DNA of 64,000 bases from JBKBKC01 sp046294265 (GTDB lineage Bacteria; Pseudomonadota; Alphaproteobacteria; Rhodobacterales; Rhodobacteraceae): NCBI GenBank assembly GCA_046294265.1, contig JBKBKC010000009.1, forward strand, positions 122,234 to 186,233, read 5' to 3'. Shown piece by piece: positions 42,054 to 51,946 of the stretch (position 1 is its first letter; each line of letters opens with the position of its first letter). A program made the translations under genes and the position numbers. Below the pieces are notes generated by a model. The model saw only the letters and a program-made list of their open reading frames with translations, did no database searches and was not told the origin of the DNA.

Positions 42054-43115
42054 ATGGATATCCTGCCGCTGCTGGACTGGTTCGACGAAGGCCAGCTTGC
42101 CGCCCTCTTTGGCCTGATCGTCGGGCTGGTGTTCGGCGTCGCCGCGCAACGATCCTCATTCTGCCTGCGGGCGGCAACGGTGGAATTTGCGCGTGGAGAG
42201 CTGGGCCCGCGCGTGGCGGTCTGGCTGCTCACATTCTCGACCGCCGTGGTCTGGGTGCAGGGCGCGCGGATGCTGGGCCTGTTCCGCGCGGAAGAGGCGC
42301 GCATGATGGCGGTGCCGGGGTCCTGGTCGGGGGCGGTGATCGGCGGGCTGATGTTCGGTGCGGGCATGGTGCTGGCGCGGGGCTGTTCGGGGCGCCTTCT
42401 GGTGCTGGCGGCGACGGGGAACCTGCGGTCGGTGATCGCGGGGCTGATCTTTGCGGTGGCGGCGCAGATGTCGCTGCATGGCTGGCTGTCGCCGCTGCGC
42501 GAGGCGCTTGCCGGCATCTGGACCACCCCCAACGGGCGCAACATGGACCTTTTGGAGATGCTGCACCTGGCGCAGGGGGCGGGGCTGGCGCTTGGGCTGG
42601 CCATCGCGGTGCTGGCGCTGGTGCTGGCCGCGCGGCACCGGATCGGGCCTGCGCGGCTGGTCTTTGCATCCGGTGTGGGGTTCGCGGTGGCCTTGGGGTG
42701 GGTGCTGACCTTCAGCCTGTCGCAGGTGGCGTTCGAGCCTGTCACGGTAACCTCGGCCACCTTTTCCGGCCCCTCGGCCAACACGCTGATGTTCTTTCTG
42801 GAACGGAACCCGGTGCTCGACTTCGATGTGGGTCTGGTGCCGGGGGTGTTTCTGGGCGCGTTCCTGGCGGCGGCCTGGGGGCGCGAGCTGAAATTCCAGG
42901 GCTTTGACGGCGAAGGCCAGATGCGCCGGTCGATGACCGGGGCAGCGCTGATGGGGTTCGGGGCGATGCTGGCGGGGGGCTGCGCCATCGGGGCGGGGGT
43001 CACCGGCGGGTCGATCTTTGCCGCCACCGCATGGCTGGCCCTTCTGTGCATGTGGATCGGGGGCGTGATCACCGACATGGTGGTGGACCAGACGCGCGGG
43101 GCCGTCACGGCCTGA
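42054..43115 (+). CDS. soxT: YeeE/YedE (SoxT/TsuA-like) sulfur-compound transporter
   Basis: Membrane protein of 353 residues with two YeeE repeats and about nine helices. Conserved cysteines important for thiosulfate transport in TsuA-type proteins are in RSSFCLRAAT, LARGCSGRLL and AGGCAIGAG. It lies next to the end of the sox cluster and converges with soxH with a 3-base gap, so it is likely to import thiosulfate or sulfite/sulfide for the Sox pathway. It would be co-regulated only through a separate promoter. Confidence 0.85.
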   Translation: MDILPLLDWFDEGQLAALFGLIVGLVFGVAAQRSSFCLRAATVEFARGELGPRVAVWLLTFSTAVVWVQGARMLGLFRAEEARMMAVPGSWSGAVIGGLMFGAGMVLARGCSGRLLVLAATGNLRSVIAGLIFAVAAQMSLHGWLSPLREALAGIWTTPNGRNMDLLEMLHLAQGAGLALGLAIAVLALVLAARHRIGPARLVFASGVGFAVALGWVLTFSLSQVAFEPVTVTSATFSGPSANTLMFFLERNPVLDFDVGLVPGVFLGAFLAAAWGRELKFQGFDGEGQMRRSMTGAALMGFGAMLAGGCAIGAGVTGGSIFAATAWLALLCMWIGGVITDMVVDQTRGAVTA

Positions 43116-43118
43116 GGG

Positions 43119-44060
43119 CTATTCGAATTCCATCTCGGCATAGACCACGCCCGCGTTGCGGGTGGCCAGTTCCTCGAACGTGTCCAGATGCGACCAGCGG
43201 GACTGGTCCACGTAATAGGCCCCCGCGAGGTCCCCGCCCGCCTCGATATGCGCGCCGATCTGCGCGCGCAGATCCACCAGATAGTCGCGCGTGTAGCGGG
43301 TGACCTGCGCGAGGTTGGTGGGGTGGCCGTGGCCGGGGATGATATAGGTGGGGTTGAGGGGGGCGAACTTCGTCTCCCACGTCTCGATCCAGCAAGAGGT
43401 GCAAGTGCCCTCGAAGATCGGGGGTATGCGTTCATGGAACGCGATGTCGCCCGCGATCATCATCGACCATTGGGGGATCCAGACCTGCGTGTCGCCGGGG
43501 CTGTGCGTGGGACCAAGGTGCATGACGTGGAAGGTGACTTCGCCCATCTGGATGACCTGCTCATCCTCGAAGGTTTGGGTCGGCATGGCGATCACCGTGC
43601 CCTCGGCGTTTTCCTGCGCGTAGCGCTGCAGGCTGGCCAGACCCTGCGCGGCCCCATGGGCAAATTCCGCCGCCGCTTCGACATGCGCGAGGATCGGCAC
43701 GCCCTGTGCAATCCAGTATCCGTTGCCCAGCATCGCATGGCTCTGCCCGTTCTCGGCGATCACCAGCCGCACGGGCTGGTCGGTCACGCGGGCAATCTCG
43801 GCATGCAGAGCCTCGGCCAGTTTCCAGGATGCGCCGGAGTTGATGACCACCACGCCATCGCCAGTGACCACAAAGCTCAGGTTGTTGTTGTGGCCCGCGT
43901 TGCCGTAGGTGCCGGGGGCCGTGGCCCCGATGGCGGACCAGACATCGGGGATCACCTCGACGGGTTTGTTGTACAGGACCGACTGGGGATATTTGTCGGC
44001 GATATCCTCGGAGGCGAGGGCGGGCACGGCCAGCAAGGCCAGCAGGACAAGTGCGCGCAT
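43119..44060 (-). CDS. soxH: SoxH-like periplasmic metallo-beta-lactamase-fold hydrolase
   Basis: Periplasmic protein of 313 residues with a Sec signal (MRALVLLALLAVPALA). The metallo-beta-lactamase fold is present, but the usual HxHxDH is altered to ENGQSHAMLGNG, while later histidines in LGPTHSPGD and IPGHGHPTNL remain. It is the last sox gene and starts right after soxG. In Paracoccus soxH is dispensable for thiosulfate oxidation. Similar proteins are called quinoprotein relay metallohydrolases; function unproven. Confidence 0.75.
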   Translation of the reverse strand: MRALVLLALLAVPALASEDIADKYPQSVLYNKPVEVIPDVWSAIGATAPGTYGNAGHNNNLSFVVTGDGVVVINSGASWKLAEALHAEIARVTDQPVRLVIAENGQSHAMLGNGYWIAQGVPILAHVEAAAEFAHGAAQGLASLQRYAQENAEGTVIAMPTQTFEDEQVIQMGEVTFHVMHLGPTHSPGDTQVWIPQWSMMIAGDIAFHERIPPIFEGTCTSCWIETWETKFAPLNPTYIIPGHGHPTNLAQVTRYTRDYLVDLRAQIGAHIEAGGDLAGAYYVDQSRWSHLDTFEELATRNAGVVYAEMEFE

Positions 44061-44061
44061 C

Positions 44062-44976
44062 TTAGAATCCCGCGACAAAACGGAAGGCGCCCTGCGACCG
44101 CTCCACCCGGCCGATGCCGCCGCCGGGCAGGTGGAAGCCTATGACCGCCATATCCTCGGCCACGATCTGGTCAAGAAGGCCGGGACGCATCGCGGCCGCC
44201 GCCGCGCGGTCCTGATCCTGCCCCGAAGGCCAGTCGGGGCGTTCGAACGCGACGTGGTGGTTGCCCAGGGCATCACCCGTCACAAGGGCTGCGCCACCTG
44301 CGCCATGGAGGATAAAGGACGTATGGCCGGGCGAATGGCCCGCCGTGGCGCGGGCGGTCACACCCGGCAGCACCTCTTCTCCCGCATCAAATAGCCGCAT
44401 CCGGTCGGCCACCGCCTGCAGCCGCCGCGCGGCCCCCACGGCAAAGGCCGCGCGTTCCTCGCCGATGGAGGCGACGGTGCCCGGATCGGTCCAGTAATCG
44501 TATTCGGCCCTTGCGATCAGATGTTCGGCATTGGCGAACACAGGCTCGTCGAAATCGTTCAGCACGCCCCAAAGGTGGTCGGGATGGGCGTGCGTCAGCA
44601 CAATATGGGTGATGTCGTCGGGCGCGAGCCCCAACAGATCCAGCGCTTCGGCCAGTTTGCCCGCCGTGGGCTGGAAATCGGGGCCGGAGCCTGCGTCGAA
44701 CAGGATACGCCTGTCGCCATCGCGCAAGAGGGTGACGTTGCAGGGTGGCGTCAGCACATCCGAAGGCAGGCCATGGCGGGCCATGATCGCCTGCATCTCA
44801 TCCTGCGGCATACCGCCCAGAATGAAATCGCCCGGCAGCGTCAGCGAGCCGTCCGACAGCGTGTCGATCCGGCGGGAGCCGAGGGTCAGCGTATCAGCGG
44901 CCCAGACACGGGTGGGCGTCAGAGGCGCGGTCAGGGCCGCGGCGGCGATGCCCAGCAGTCGGCGGCGGTTCAGCAT
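44062..44976 (-). CDS. soxG: SoxG-like periplasmic metallo-beta-lactamase-fold hydrolase
   Basis: Protein of 304 residues with a twin-arginine-type leader MLNRRRLLGIAAAALTAPL. Metal-binding motif THAHPDHLWGV (complete HxHxDH), then GHSPGHTSFILHG and a C-terminal IGFHLPGGGIGRVE. It has a full dinuclear metal site, unlike the neighbouring soxH product. It lies between soxF and soxH in the Paracoccus order. Substrate unknown. Confidence 0.75.
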   Translation of the reverse strand: MLNRRRLLGIAAAALTAPLTPTRVWAADTLTLGSRRIDTLSDGSLTLPGDFILGGMPQDEMQAIMARHGLPSDVLTPPCNVTLLRDGDRRILFDAGSGPDFQPTAGKLAEALDLLGLAPDDITHIVLTHAHPDHLWGVLNDFDEPVFANAEHLIARAEYDYWTDPGTVASIGEERAAFAVGAARRLQAVADRMRLFDAGEEVLPGVTARATAGHSPGHTSFILHGAGGAALVTGDALGNHHVAFERPDWPSGQDQDRAAAAAMRPGLLDQIVAEDMAVIGFHLPGGGIGRVERSQGAFRFVAGF

Positions 44977-45060
44977 CGGTGCAGTCCCCCGAATCGGTGC
45001 AATCCCCCGAGAGGATCAGGGGTGCCCATGGCCGGACACCCCCCGTTCAAGACAGCAGGA

Positions 45061-46323
45061 TCAGCCGAACATGTCGGCGGTGATGCCCGCATACCAGCCC
45101 AGCGACTCCTCGTAGGTGGCCTTGCGCAAAGCCGCATCCTCGCCCGTCTGGCTGATGAAGCTGGAGACGGAGGCGATTTTCTCGGGCGTGGGCTCATAGG
45201 CGGCGCCCACCTTGACCCCATCCTCGGGCGCGATCAGCGACCAGCAGGTGTTGGAGTATTTGGCCGGGAAAATGCGGCTGCCCGTCAGTTCGCCGCGGAT
45301 CGTGTTGACCGCGACCTTGGCCTGACTGTTGGCCGAATACGCCGATTTGGGCATGTCACCCTGCGCCGAAGCATCGCCGAGCACGAACACATTCTCGTCC
45401 ATCTTGGACTTCATGCTGTCGGCGTGCACGGGCGCAAAGCCCGACTCTGCCGTCACTTGCGCCAGTTCGGCGATCATGCCCGCCTTCTGCGCCGGGATGA
45501 CGTTGCAGCAGGCAACCTTGGTCACCTCGCCATCGACGACCACCTCCATCGAGGCGGGGCGCACCTCGACCGTGTTGCCGCCCATGTCGGGGCCCAGCCA
45601 TTCGACCATGCCGGGGTAGTGACGGCCCCAGCCTTCCTCGAACAGCGCCTTCTTGGAGAAATTCTCCTTGGGGTCGAGCACCAGGATCTTGGCGGTCGGG
45701 TTGCGCTCTTTCAGGACATTGGCGACCATGCTGATACGCTCATAGGGTCCGGGGGGGCAGCGGTAGGGGTTCGGCGGGGCCACCATCGCAAAGACGCCGC
45801 CCGCGGGCATCGCCTCGACCTGCGCCTTCAGAAGCTGGGTTTGCGGCCCGGCCTTGTAGGCATGCGGCATCACCTCGGCATCCGACAAAGACCAACCGGC
45901 CACAGCACCGTCCTTGAAGTCGATGCCGGGCGAAAGGACCAGCCGATCATAGGGCAGCACCTGACCGCCCGCCAGCGTCACCGTGCGGGCCGCGCGGTCC
46001 ACGCCCGTCGCCATGTCGATGACCACGTTCACGCCGCTTTGCGCCAGCGTCTCATAGCCGTGCTGAAGGTCCTCGAAGGCGTAGAACCCGCCCAGATAGA
46101 GGTTCGAGAAAAAGCAGGTCGTATAGACCGGGTTCATCTCGACCAGCGTCACGTCGATGGCCCCGGCGCTGTCCTTGGCAAGATAGCGCGCGGCGGTGGC
46201 ACCGCCCGCGCCGCCGCCGATCACGACAACCTGGGGTTTGGCCTGGCCCAGCACCATCGGTGCCGACAGGGCGGCGCCCGTGGCCAGCGTCGTGCCGATG
46301 AAAAGGCGTCTGTTGAGTTTCAT
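45061..46323 (-). CDS. soxF: SoxF flavoprotein (flavocytochrome c sulfide dehydrogenase flavin subunit)
   Basis: Periplasmic FAD-binding sulfide dehydrogenase subunit of 420 residues. The Tat-type leader MKLNRRLFIGTTLATGAALS is followed by the dinucleotide fold VVVIGGGAGGATAARYL, the redox-cysteine regions NPVYTTCFFSNLYLGG and KYSNTCWSLIAPEDG, and FVLGDASAQGDMPKSAYSA. It donates electrons to the cytochrome SoxE encoded upstream and enhances thiosulfate oxidation in Paracoccus. Confidence 0.93.
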   Translation of the reverse strand: MKLNRRLFIGTTLATGAALSAPMVLGQAKPQVVVIGGGAGGATAARYLAKDSAGAIDVTLVEMNPVYTTCFFSNLYLGGFYAFEDLQHGYETLAQSGVNVVIDMATGVDRAARTVTLAGGQVLPYDRLVLSPGIDFKDGAVAGWSLSDAEVMPHAYKAGPQTQLLKAQVEAMPAGGVFAMVAPPNPYRCPPGPYERISMVANVLKERNPTAKILVLDPKENFSKKALFEEGWGRHYPGMVEWLGPDMGGNTVEVRPASMEVVVDGEVTKVACCNVIPAQKAGMIAELAQVTAESGFAPVHADSMKSKMDENVFVLGDASAQGDMPKSAYSANSQAKVAVNTIRGELTGSRIFPAKYSNTCWSLIAPEDGVKVGAAYEPTPEKIASVSSFISQTGEDAALRKATYEESLGWYAGITADMFG

Positions 46324-46392
46324 TCCGGGTATCCTCCCTTGGCGTTTCTTGTCACGTGCCCGTTCGGGCCTTCTTGGATCTTGGTCGTCACG

Positions 46393-47103
46393 TCATTCCA
46401 GCGTGGCGAAATAGGCCGCCAGCGCCGCAATCTCGTCATCGGACAGCCGTCCTGCCATCATCTGCATCACGGGATGGGGGCGCAACTTCTGTTTGTAGGC
46501 ATGCATGGCCACCACGAAATCCTCATCCGGCCATTGCGTGATCGCGGGGATGCCCTGGTCCGACCCGTCTCGCTGGTGGCAGGTGGTGCATTCCGACGAC
46601 AGGTATTCGCCGAACTCCACATCGCCCTTGATTGCCAGAACTTCGGGCGGGACGTTCGGCACCGACCGCAGGGCGGTAGGCTCGGCTTCGGGGATGTCGC
46701 GGGGGCTGTCGGAATAGTCGCGCAGATAGGCAAGGACCGCCAACCGGTCATCGCGGTCCTTGAGGCCGCGAAAGTTCATCCGCGTGCCCGACACCAGCGC
46801 CTTTGGATTTTCGACATAGGCGTCCAGCGTTTCCAGGGTCCAGGCCAGCCCGTCATTGCCCATCCGCAGGATCGATTTGGAATAGGCAAAGCCGCCCACC
46901 GTTCCGGCGCGTCGGCCAAAGACGCCGTTCAGCGGCGGGCCGATGCGATTCTTCGCCTCTGGCCCGATCTGATGGCAGGAGGCGCATTGCGTCCTGAACA
47001 GGTCCTTGCCGCGCGCGCGGTCACCGATTTCGTCCGCCGCTGCCTGCCCGAGGCAGGCAGCGGCGACGACGGCCAGCGCAGGGATCAGGTTGCGCAAAGT
47101 CAT
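46393..47103 (-). CDS. soxE: SoxE diheme cytochrome c
   Basis: Periplasmic cytochrome of 236 residues with a signal peptide ending near GQAAA and two heme motifs, CASCH (residue about 40) and CTTCH (residue about 175). It is the electron-accepting partner of SoxF. The start MTLRNLIPALAV was chosen as it gives a proper signal peptide; it lies 4 bases downstream of soxD. Confidence 0.9.
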   Translation of the reverse strand: MTLRNLIPALAVVAAACLGQAAADEIGDRARGKDLFRTQCASCHQIGPEAKNRIGPPLNGVFGRRAGTVGGFAYSKSILRMGNDGLAWTLETLDAYVENPKALVSGTRMNFRGLKDRDDRLAVLAYLRDYSDSPRDIPEAEPTALRSVPNVPPEVLAIKGDVEFGEYLSSECTTCHQRDGSDQGIPAITQWPDEDFVVAMHAYKQKLRPHPVMQMMAGRLSDDEIAALAAYFATLE

Positions 47104-47107
47104 GCGG

Positions 47108-48205
47108 TCAGTCGGCGAAGGTCGCAAGGTAGGCGATCACTGCGGCACGTTCCTCGGCTTTCTTGAGGCCGGCGTAGGACATCTTGGTTCCCTTCATGAA
47201 ACCCTTCGGGTTTTCAAGGAAAGCATCCAGCGACGCCTCGTCCCAGACCAGCCCGGCTGAGGCCATGTCCAGCAGCGGCTTGGAATATTTGAACCCGCTG
47301 ACGGCCCCGGCCGCATTTCCGATGATGCCGTTCAGCGTGGGCCCGGTGCCGTTGCGCGCACCCTCGCCGACCTTGTGGCAGGCGGAACATTTCTTGAACT
47401 GCTTTTCGCCCTCGGCGATCAGTGCCGGATCAACCGCAGCCAGCGTGACTTCCGTCGCAGTCACGGGGGTGTCGGACACGGTGACCACCTCCGCAGGTGC
47501 CTCTGGTGCAACTGTTCCCGCGTCGATGCTTGCCAGGGTCAGGGCAGGCAGGGTGCCCGCCGGGCGACCGTCCGGGTCGGTCGGCGTCACTTTCAGGTCG
47601 GTCGCGCGCTTGGTCACCTGAACGGGTGCGATGCAATCGGACATGCAGGGCGGGCCACTGAACAGTGGGTATTCAGTCTCCGGCCGGTCGTCGGGATAGA
47701 ACCCGCCGTTGTTTGGCAGCACGATCTGGGTGAAATTCTCGTGCGTCAGCTCGAAATCATCCTCCACCAGCCCGTTCGAATAGAGGATATAGGCGGTGAT
47801 CGCATAAACCTCATCGGTAGAAATCGTCTGGGCCGCGCCGAATGGCATCGAGCGGTGCACGTAATCCCAGACGGTCGAGAGATGCGGCCAGTAGCTGCCC
47901 ACGGTCTTGACCGGGCGCGAATCCGTCAGGGTGCCGATGCCCCCTGCCAGCACGGGCCAGCTGTCGCGCCCCTCGGCGAAATCGCCGTGGCAGGAGGCGC
48001 ATTGGTCGGCAAACGCCTCCTCGCCCGCTTCCACGGTGCCACGCCCCGGACGCAGGCCCTGGCCATCAGGCAGCACCGCCACATCCCAGGCGGCAATCTC
48101 TTCGGGCAGCGCCACGCGGCCCAGGCCCAGCCGTTCGGCATGGGCGGGGGCGCATACAAGTGTCAGCAGGGCAGTTCCTGCAAGGATCTTATGCAACCTC
48201 GACAT
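47108..48205 (-). CDS. soxD: SoxD diheme cytochrome of sulfur dehydrogenase
   Basis: Cytochrome subunit of 365 residues with a signal peptide (LLTLVCAPAHA). The N-terminal heme motif is CASCHGDFAEG, with a long middle part (DCIAPVQVTKRATDLKV) typical of SoxD, and the C-terminal heme motif CSACHKVGEGA. With SoxC it oxidises the SoxY-bound sulfane sulfur, taking six electrons, which allows full oxidation without sulfur globules. It overlaps the soxC stop by 17 bases. Confidence 0.93.
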   Translation of the reverse strand: MSRLHKILAGTALLTLVCAPAHAERLGLGRVALPEEIAAWDVAVLPDGQGLRPGRGTVEAGEEAFADQCASCHGDFAEGRDSWPVLAGGIGTLTDSRPVKTVGSYWPHLSTVWDYVHRSMPFGAAQTISTDEVYAITAYILYSNGLVEDDFELTHENFTQIVLPNNGGFYPDDRPETEYPLFSGPPCMSDCIAPVQVTKRATDLKVTPTDPDGRPAGTLPALTLASIDAGTVAPEAPAEVVTVSDTPVTATEVTLAAVDPALIAEGEKQFKKCSACHKVGEGARNGTGPTLNGIIGNAAGAVSGFKYSKPLLDMASAGLVWDEASLDAFLENPKGFMKGTKMSYAGLKKAEERAAVIAYLATFAD

Positions 48206-49460
48206 TCTCCACCTCCCCGTCGGCGCGCACCCACCAGGTCTGGATGCTGTTGTTGTGATAGACATTGTTCACACCCCGGATCGCGCGCAGCGCGTCCTTG
48301 GTGGGCTGGACATAGCCGGTCTCATCGACCGCGCGCGATTGCAGCAGCAGTTCCGAGCCGTCCCAGTCGATATCCATGTGAAACCGGGTCAGCGCCTTGG
48401 ACTTGGCATCGCCCGAGATGCGCGCCTCGCGCCAGTTCACGCCGCCATCCAGCGACACATCCACCCGCGCGACCCGACCATTCCCCGACCAGGCCAGCCC
48501 CGTGATCACAAGCGGCCCCTTGCCGTGCCGGATCGGCGCCTGCGGCGAGGGCGACGTGATCACGGATTTCGCGTCCATGACCCAGGTCCATTTGCGCGCG
48601 CGCCCGTCGGGCATCATGTCCGTGTATTTCGAGGTTTCCTCGCGGCTTTCCACCGCCTGGTCATAGACCCCGATGCGGCGCAGCCATTTCACCCACATGT
48701 TGCCTTCCCAGCCCGGCACCACCAGGCGCACGGGGTATCCGTGTTCCTTGCGCAGCGCCTCGCCATTGGCGAACATCGCGACCATCACATCGTCCAGCGC
48801 CTTTTCCAGCGGGATCGAGCGCCCGTTTGAGCTTGCATCAGCGCCTTCGACATAAACCCATTTGCCTGCCGTCTGCACGCCCGCCTCGGCCAAAAGGTCG
48901 CGCAGCATGACGCCGGTGTATTCCATGTTGTGGATCATGCCTTGCGTGAACTGGCAGCCCTCAAGCTGCGCACCGCCCCATTCCATGCCGCCGTTGGCCG
49001 CGCATTCGCAGAACGCCGTCAGCACATGGCGCGGGAAGCGTTCCAGGTCGGCATAGGTAAAGACCAGCGGCTGATCCACCAGCCCGTTGATCATCAGCCG
49101 GTAATCGGCCTTCGACAGCTCGATTGCCCCCGAATGGTGCCGCTCGAACGCGCAGCCCTGCGGCGTGATCGTGCCCTCCAGCGCGTGGATGGGGGTGAAG
49201 TTGATCGAGGACACCGGGCTTTCGGTCAGCCATTCGACATTGCGCCGCACGACATGGGATTCAAACCGGATGGGCATGCCGTAGGGTGTTGCATCCACGG
49301 CATCGCCGAATTCCACGGCCCAGGGCTGCACCTCGGTGATCAGCGGGTCGGGGGCGGCGCCGCGGGCGGCGGTGGCGCCGGCCACCACGGCCCCGGCGGT
49401 GGCCGCCGATGCGCGCAGGAAAGCGCGGCGCGAGGGGTCTTTTGCGGGTTCGTCGGTCAT
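48189..49460 (-). CDS. soxC: SoxC molybdenum subunit of sulfur (sulfane) dehydrogenase
   Basis: Molybdopterin protein of 423 residues of the sulfite-oxidase family. The Tat signal is SRRAFLRASAATAGAVV. The cofactor-ligand cysteine is in LTAFCECAANGGMEW, followed by GCQFTQGMIHNMEYTGV and RLVVPGWEGNMWVKWLRRIG. A dimerisation domain covers the C-terminal 100 residues. It is co-translated with soxD. Its presence predicts no stored sulfur intermediates. Confidence 0.95.
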   Translation of the reverse strand: MTDEPAKDPSRRAFLRASAATAGAVVAGATAARGAAPDPLITEVQPWAVEFGDAVDATPYGMPIRFESHVVRRNVEWLTESPVSSINFTPIHALEGTITPQGCAFERHHSGAIELSKADYRLMINGLVDQPLVFTYADLERFPRHVLTAFCECAANGGMEWGGAQLEGCQFTQGMIHNMEYTGVMLRDLLAEAGVQTAGKWVYVEGADASSNGRSIPLEKALDDVMVAMFANGEALRKEHGYPVRLVVPGWEGNMWVKWLRRIGVYDQAVESREETSKYTDMMPDGRARKWTWVMDAKSVITSPSPQAPIRHGKGPLVITGLAWSGNGRVARVDVSLDGGVNWREARISGDAKSKALTRFHMDIDWDGSELLLQSRAVDETGYVQPTKDALRAIRGVNNVYHNNSIQTWWVRADGEVENVEVA

Positions 49461-49480
49461 GGCGAACGCTCCTTTGTTCG

Positions 49481-51172
49481 TCAGGCCCCGGTCACGACGA
49501 CCGAGGTGTTGGGGTCAAGTCTTACGGTGCCAAGACGCGCGACATGCGCCTCGACCACATCCCAGATCTGCGGGCCTTCGGTGCCTTCGTTGACACTCGC
49601 CCAGCCACCGACCGTGTAGGTTTTCGCAGGATCGATCGCCTCGCCCGTATCGCTCAGCACCATGCCGGTGATGCGCTGCCCGATGGGCTTGGACACGTCG
49701 ATGTGGTAGCCGAGGCCGCCCACACGCACCATGTCGCCGCCCTGCTGGTAATAAGGGTCGGGGTTGAACAGGTTGTCGGCCACGTCCTCCAGGATCTCAT
49801 GCAGGAAGGCGCCGGTCATCTCGGTGCGGTAGCACTGGCCATAGGTCATCGAGGTGACGTTGTGGATATCCTCGCGCGTGATCGCATCGCCGGGCAGCAG
49901 CGACGGCCCCCAGCGAACGCCGGGCGACATGGCGATCTGAACATCACGCTCGGACCGGACGGCGTCGCAGATCAGATCATCCCAGGTGCCGTTGAAATTG
50001 CCGCGCCGATAGAGGAGGCTTTCGGTGGTGCCGATTTGCTCCTCAAGCTGCGCCTTATAAGGCGCGCGCTCGGCATCGATCAGCGCGGCCATGTCCGGGT
50101 CGGGCGTGATCACGTCCGAGAAGATCGGGATCAGCTTGTGCCGAAAGCCCATCATCCGCCCGTCGCGCACGTCCAGATCGACGCGGCTGATGAACTTGCC
50201 GTTCGAACCGCTGGCAATCAGGATGGTCTCGCCCACCAGCACCGGCTCGGGGATGGCGTCATGGGTGTGGCCGGTCAGGATCACGTCGATGCCCTTGACC
50301 CGGCTCGCCATCTTGCGGTCCACGTCGAACCCGTTGTGCGACAGGCACACCACAAGGGCCGCCCCTGCGGCGCGCACCTCGTCCACCATCTCCTGCATCC
50401 GCTCATCGCGGACGCCGAAGCTGTATTCGGGGAACATCCAGCCGGGGTTGGCAATGGGCATGTAGGGGAAGGCCTGGCCGATCACTGCCACCTTGACCCC
50501 GCCGCGCTCAAAGAAGGTGTAGGGCTCAAACGCGGGCTCGTTCCATTCGGACTCGAAGATGTTCTGGCCGAGGAAGGGGAACGGCAAGCCTTCCACGATC
50601 TCCTGCACCCGCGCGGTGCCAAAGGTCCATTCCCAGTGCGAGGTCATCGCCTCCACGCCCAACTGGTTCATCACGTTGACCATGTCCTGCCCCTTGGTCA
50701 GGAAGCTGGTCATCGACCCGTGCCAGGTATCGCCGCCATCGAGGATCAGCGCCTCGGGCCGGGCGGCACGGATGGATTTGACCACAGTCGCCACGCGGTC
50801 CATGCCGCCCATGCGGCCATAGGTGCGCCCAAGGGCCGCGAAGTCGTCATGCGTCAGGGCATAGGCCATGGCGCTGCCGGGGGCGAGGTTGAACATGCGG
50901 GCGAAATCGGCGCCCGTCACATGCGGCGGCTTGCCCGACACGTCGCCCACCCCAAGGTTGATCTCGGGTTCACGGAACCAGACGGGGCGTAGTTGCGCAT
51001 GAACATCCGTGATGTGGATCAGGGTCACATTGCCGAAATCGTCGAACTGCAAGAGTTGGCCTTCGGTCAGCGCCTGTTGCGCTGCCAGCCGCGACCAGTT
51101 GCCAAGGCCGGACGCGCCGACAATGGCAGAGGCGGCGAGGGACGCCTGCAGGAACTCGCGTCTGGTAATCAT
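49481..51172 (-). CDS. soxB: SoxB thiosulfohydrolase
   Basis: Dimanganese hydrolase of 563 residues that releases sulfate from SoxY-S-sulfonate. Leader MITRREFLQASLAASAIVGA is Tat-like. Metal ligands are in ITDVHAQ (Asp56, His58), ILDGGDTWHGS, CLSHNGFD and LTGHTHD; TSHWEWTFG corresponds to the usual THWEFTYG. The start is the ATG behind GACAAGGAGACGGCA; upstream in-frame residues are not family-like. It lies about 145 bases downstream of soxX. Confidence 0.96.
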   Translation of the reverse strand: MITRREFLQASLAASAIVGASGLGNWSRLAAQQALTEGQLLQFDDFGNVTLIHITDVHAQLRPVWFREPEINLGVGDVSGKPPHVTGADFARMFNLAPGSAMAYALTHDDFAALGRTYGRMGGMDRVATVVKSIRAARPEALILDGGDTWHGSMTSFLTKGQDMVNVMNQLGVEAMTSHWEWTFGTARVQEIVEGLPFPFLGQNIFESEWNEPAFEPYTFFERGGVKVAVIGQAFPYMPIANPGWMFPEYSFGVRDERMQEMVDEVRAAGAALVVCLSHNGFDVDRKMASRVKGIDVILTGHTHDAIPEPVLVGETILIASGSNGKFISRVDLDVRDGRMMGFRHKLIPIFSDVITPDPDMAALIDAERAPYKAQLEEQIGTTESLLYRRGNFNGTWDDLICDAVRSERDVQIAMSPGVRWGPSLLPGDAITREDIHNVTSMTYGQCYRTEMTGAFLHEILEDVADNLFNPDPYYQQGGDMVRVGGLGYHIDVSKPIGQRITGMVLSDTGEAIDPAKTYTVGGWASVNEGTEGPQIWDVVEAHVARLGTVRLDPNTSVVVTGA

Positions 51173-51318
51173 TGCCGTCTCCTTGTCGTCGGGCAGACTT
51201 TCCCTGATCCCGCGGACGCGGCAGGCGGGATGCCCAATGTCGGTAAAGCCACAAACTGAAGGGGCGCATTTGGCGCCGACAGGTGCCTTGCCCGGCAAGC
51301 CGGGCAAGGCAGGGCAGG

Positions 51319-51930
51319 TCATTCGTTGACCGGGCTTTCGGGGTCCAGCAGCATGGCAACATAGTCGCGCACCTGTTCCGGCGTCAGGAACCCGTTGGCG
51401 CCAAGCCGGGGCATTTGCGAGCAGGGCAGCACCGACTGGGCGTTGTAGATCTTCTCGTAGGTCGCCTTGATGAACTCCGCGTCGATCTCGCGATCCTTGC
51501 CATACCCCATCAGGCTGGGGCCAAGGTTGCCATAGGCGACTTCGGAGGGTGCCAGCTGGTGACAGGCATAGCAGTTGCCGCCCACCACGCGCGTCGGATC
51601 GTCGCGCATACGCCAGCCATAGCCATTGTTGGCCTCCTTCATCGCAACCTTCCAGTCGCCATAAAGGTTGCCATCCTCGGGGTATTTGATGTTGGCCTGC
51701 TCACGCTCAAGGATCGCGTTCCAAAGTTCGTCGGGAGGATTGTCCCTGTATTCGGTGCAGACCGCCATCGTCTCGTCCTGCACATAGCGGCCGCGCACAT
51801 CTTCGGGCGCATCCTTGAAGGCTTCGGCAATCACCGCCTCGACCTTTTCACGGCTGACACCCTCGGCGAGGGCTGGCAGCGCGAAGAATGCGACAGCACA
51901 GCCGCCGATGGCCTTTGCGAACATGTTCAT
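51319..51930 (-). CDS. soxX: SoxX monoheme cytochrome c (long type)
   Basis: Cytochrome of 203 residues with a signal peptide (AVAFFALPALA). The heme motif is GGNCYACHQLAPSEVAYGN with NLGPSLMGYGK; the end LPCSQMPRLGANGFLTPEQ and LLDPESPVN is that of the about 200-residue SoxX found with single-heme SoxA (for example Starkeya), not the short Paracoccus/Rhodovulum form. It lies between soxA and soxB, 16 bases after soxA. It forms SoxAX, which attaches thiosulfate to the SoxY cysteine. Confidence 0.9.
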   Translation of the reverse strand: MNMFAKAIGGCAVAFFALPALAEGVSREKVEAVIAEAFKDAPEDVRGRYVQDETMAVCTEYRDNPPDELWNAILEREQANIKYPEDGNLYGDWKVAMKEANNGYGWRMRDDPTRVVGGNCYACHQLAPSEVAYGNLGPSLMGYGKDREIDAEFIKATYEKIYNAQSVLPCSQMPRLGANGFLTPEQVRDYVAMLLDPESPVNE

Positions 51931-51946
51931 CTGTCCCACCCCCGTC

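Noticed and set aside
44521..47166. An 881-codon plus-strand open frame across soxE, soxF and soxG
   Set aside because: Low stop frequency in GC-rich antisense DNA. Heme, FAD and metal motifs on the minus strand define the real genes.
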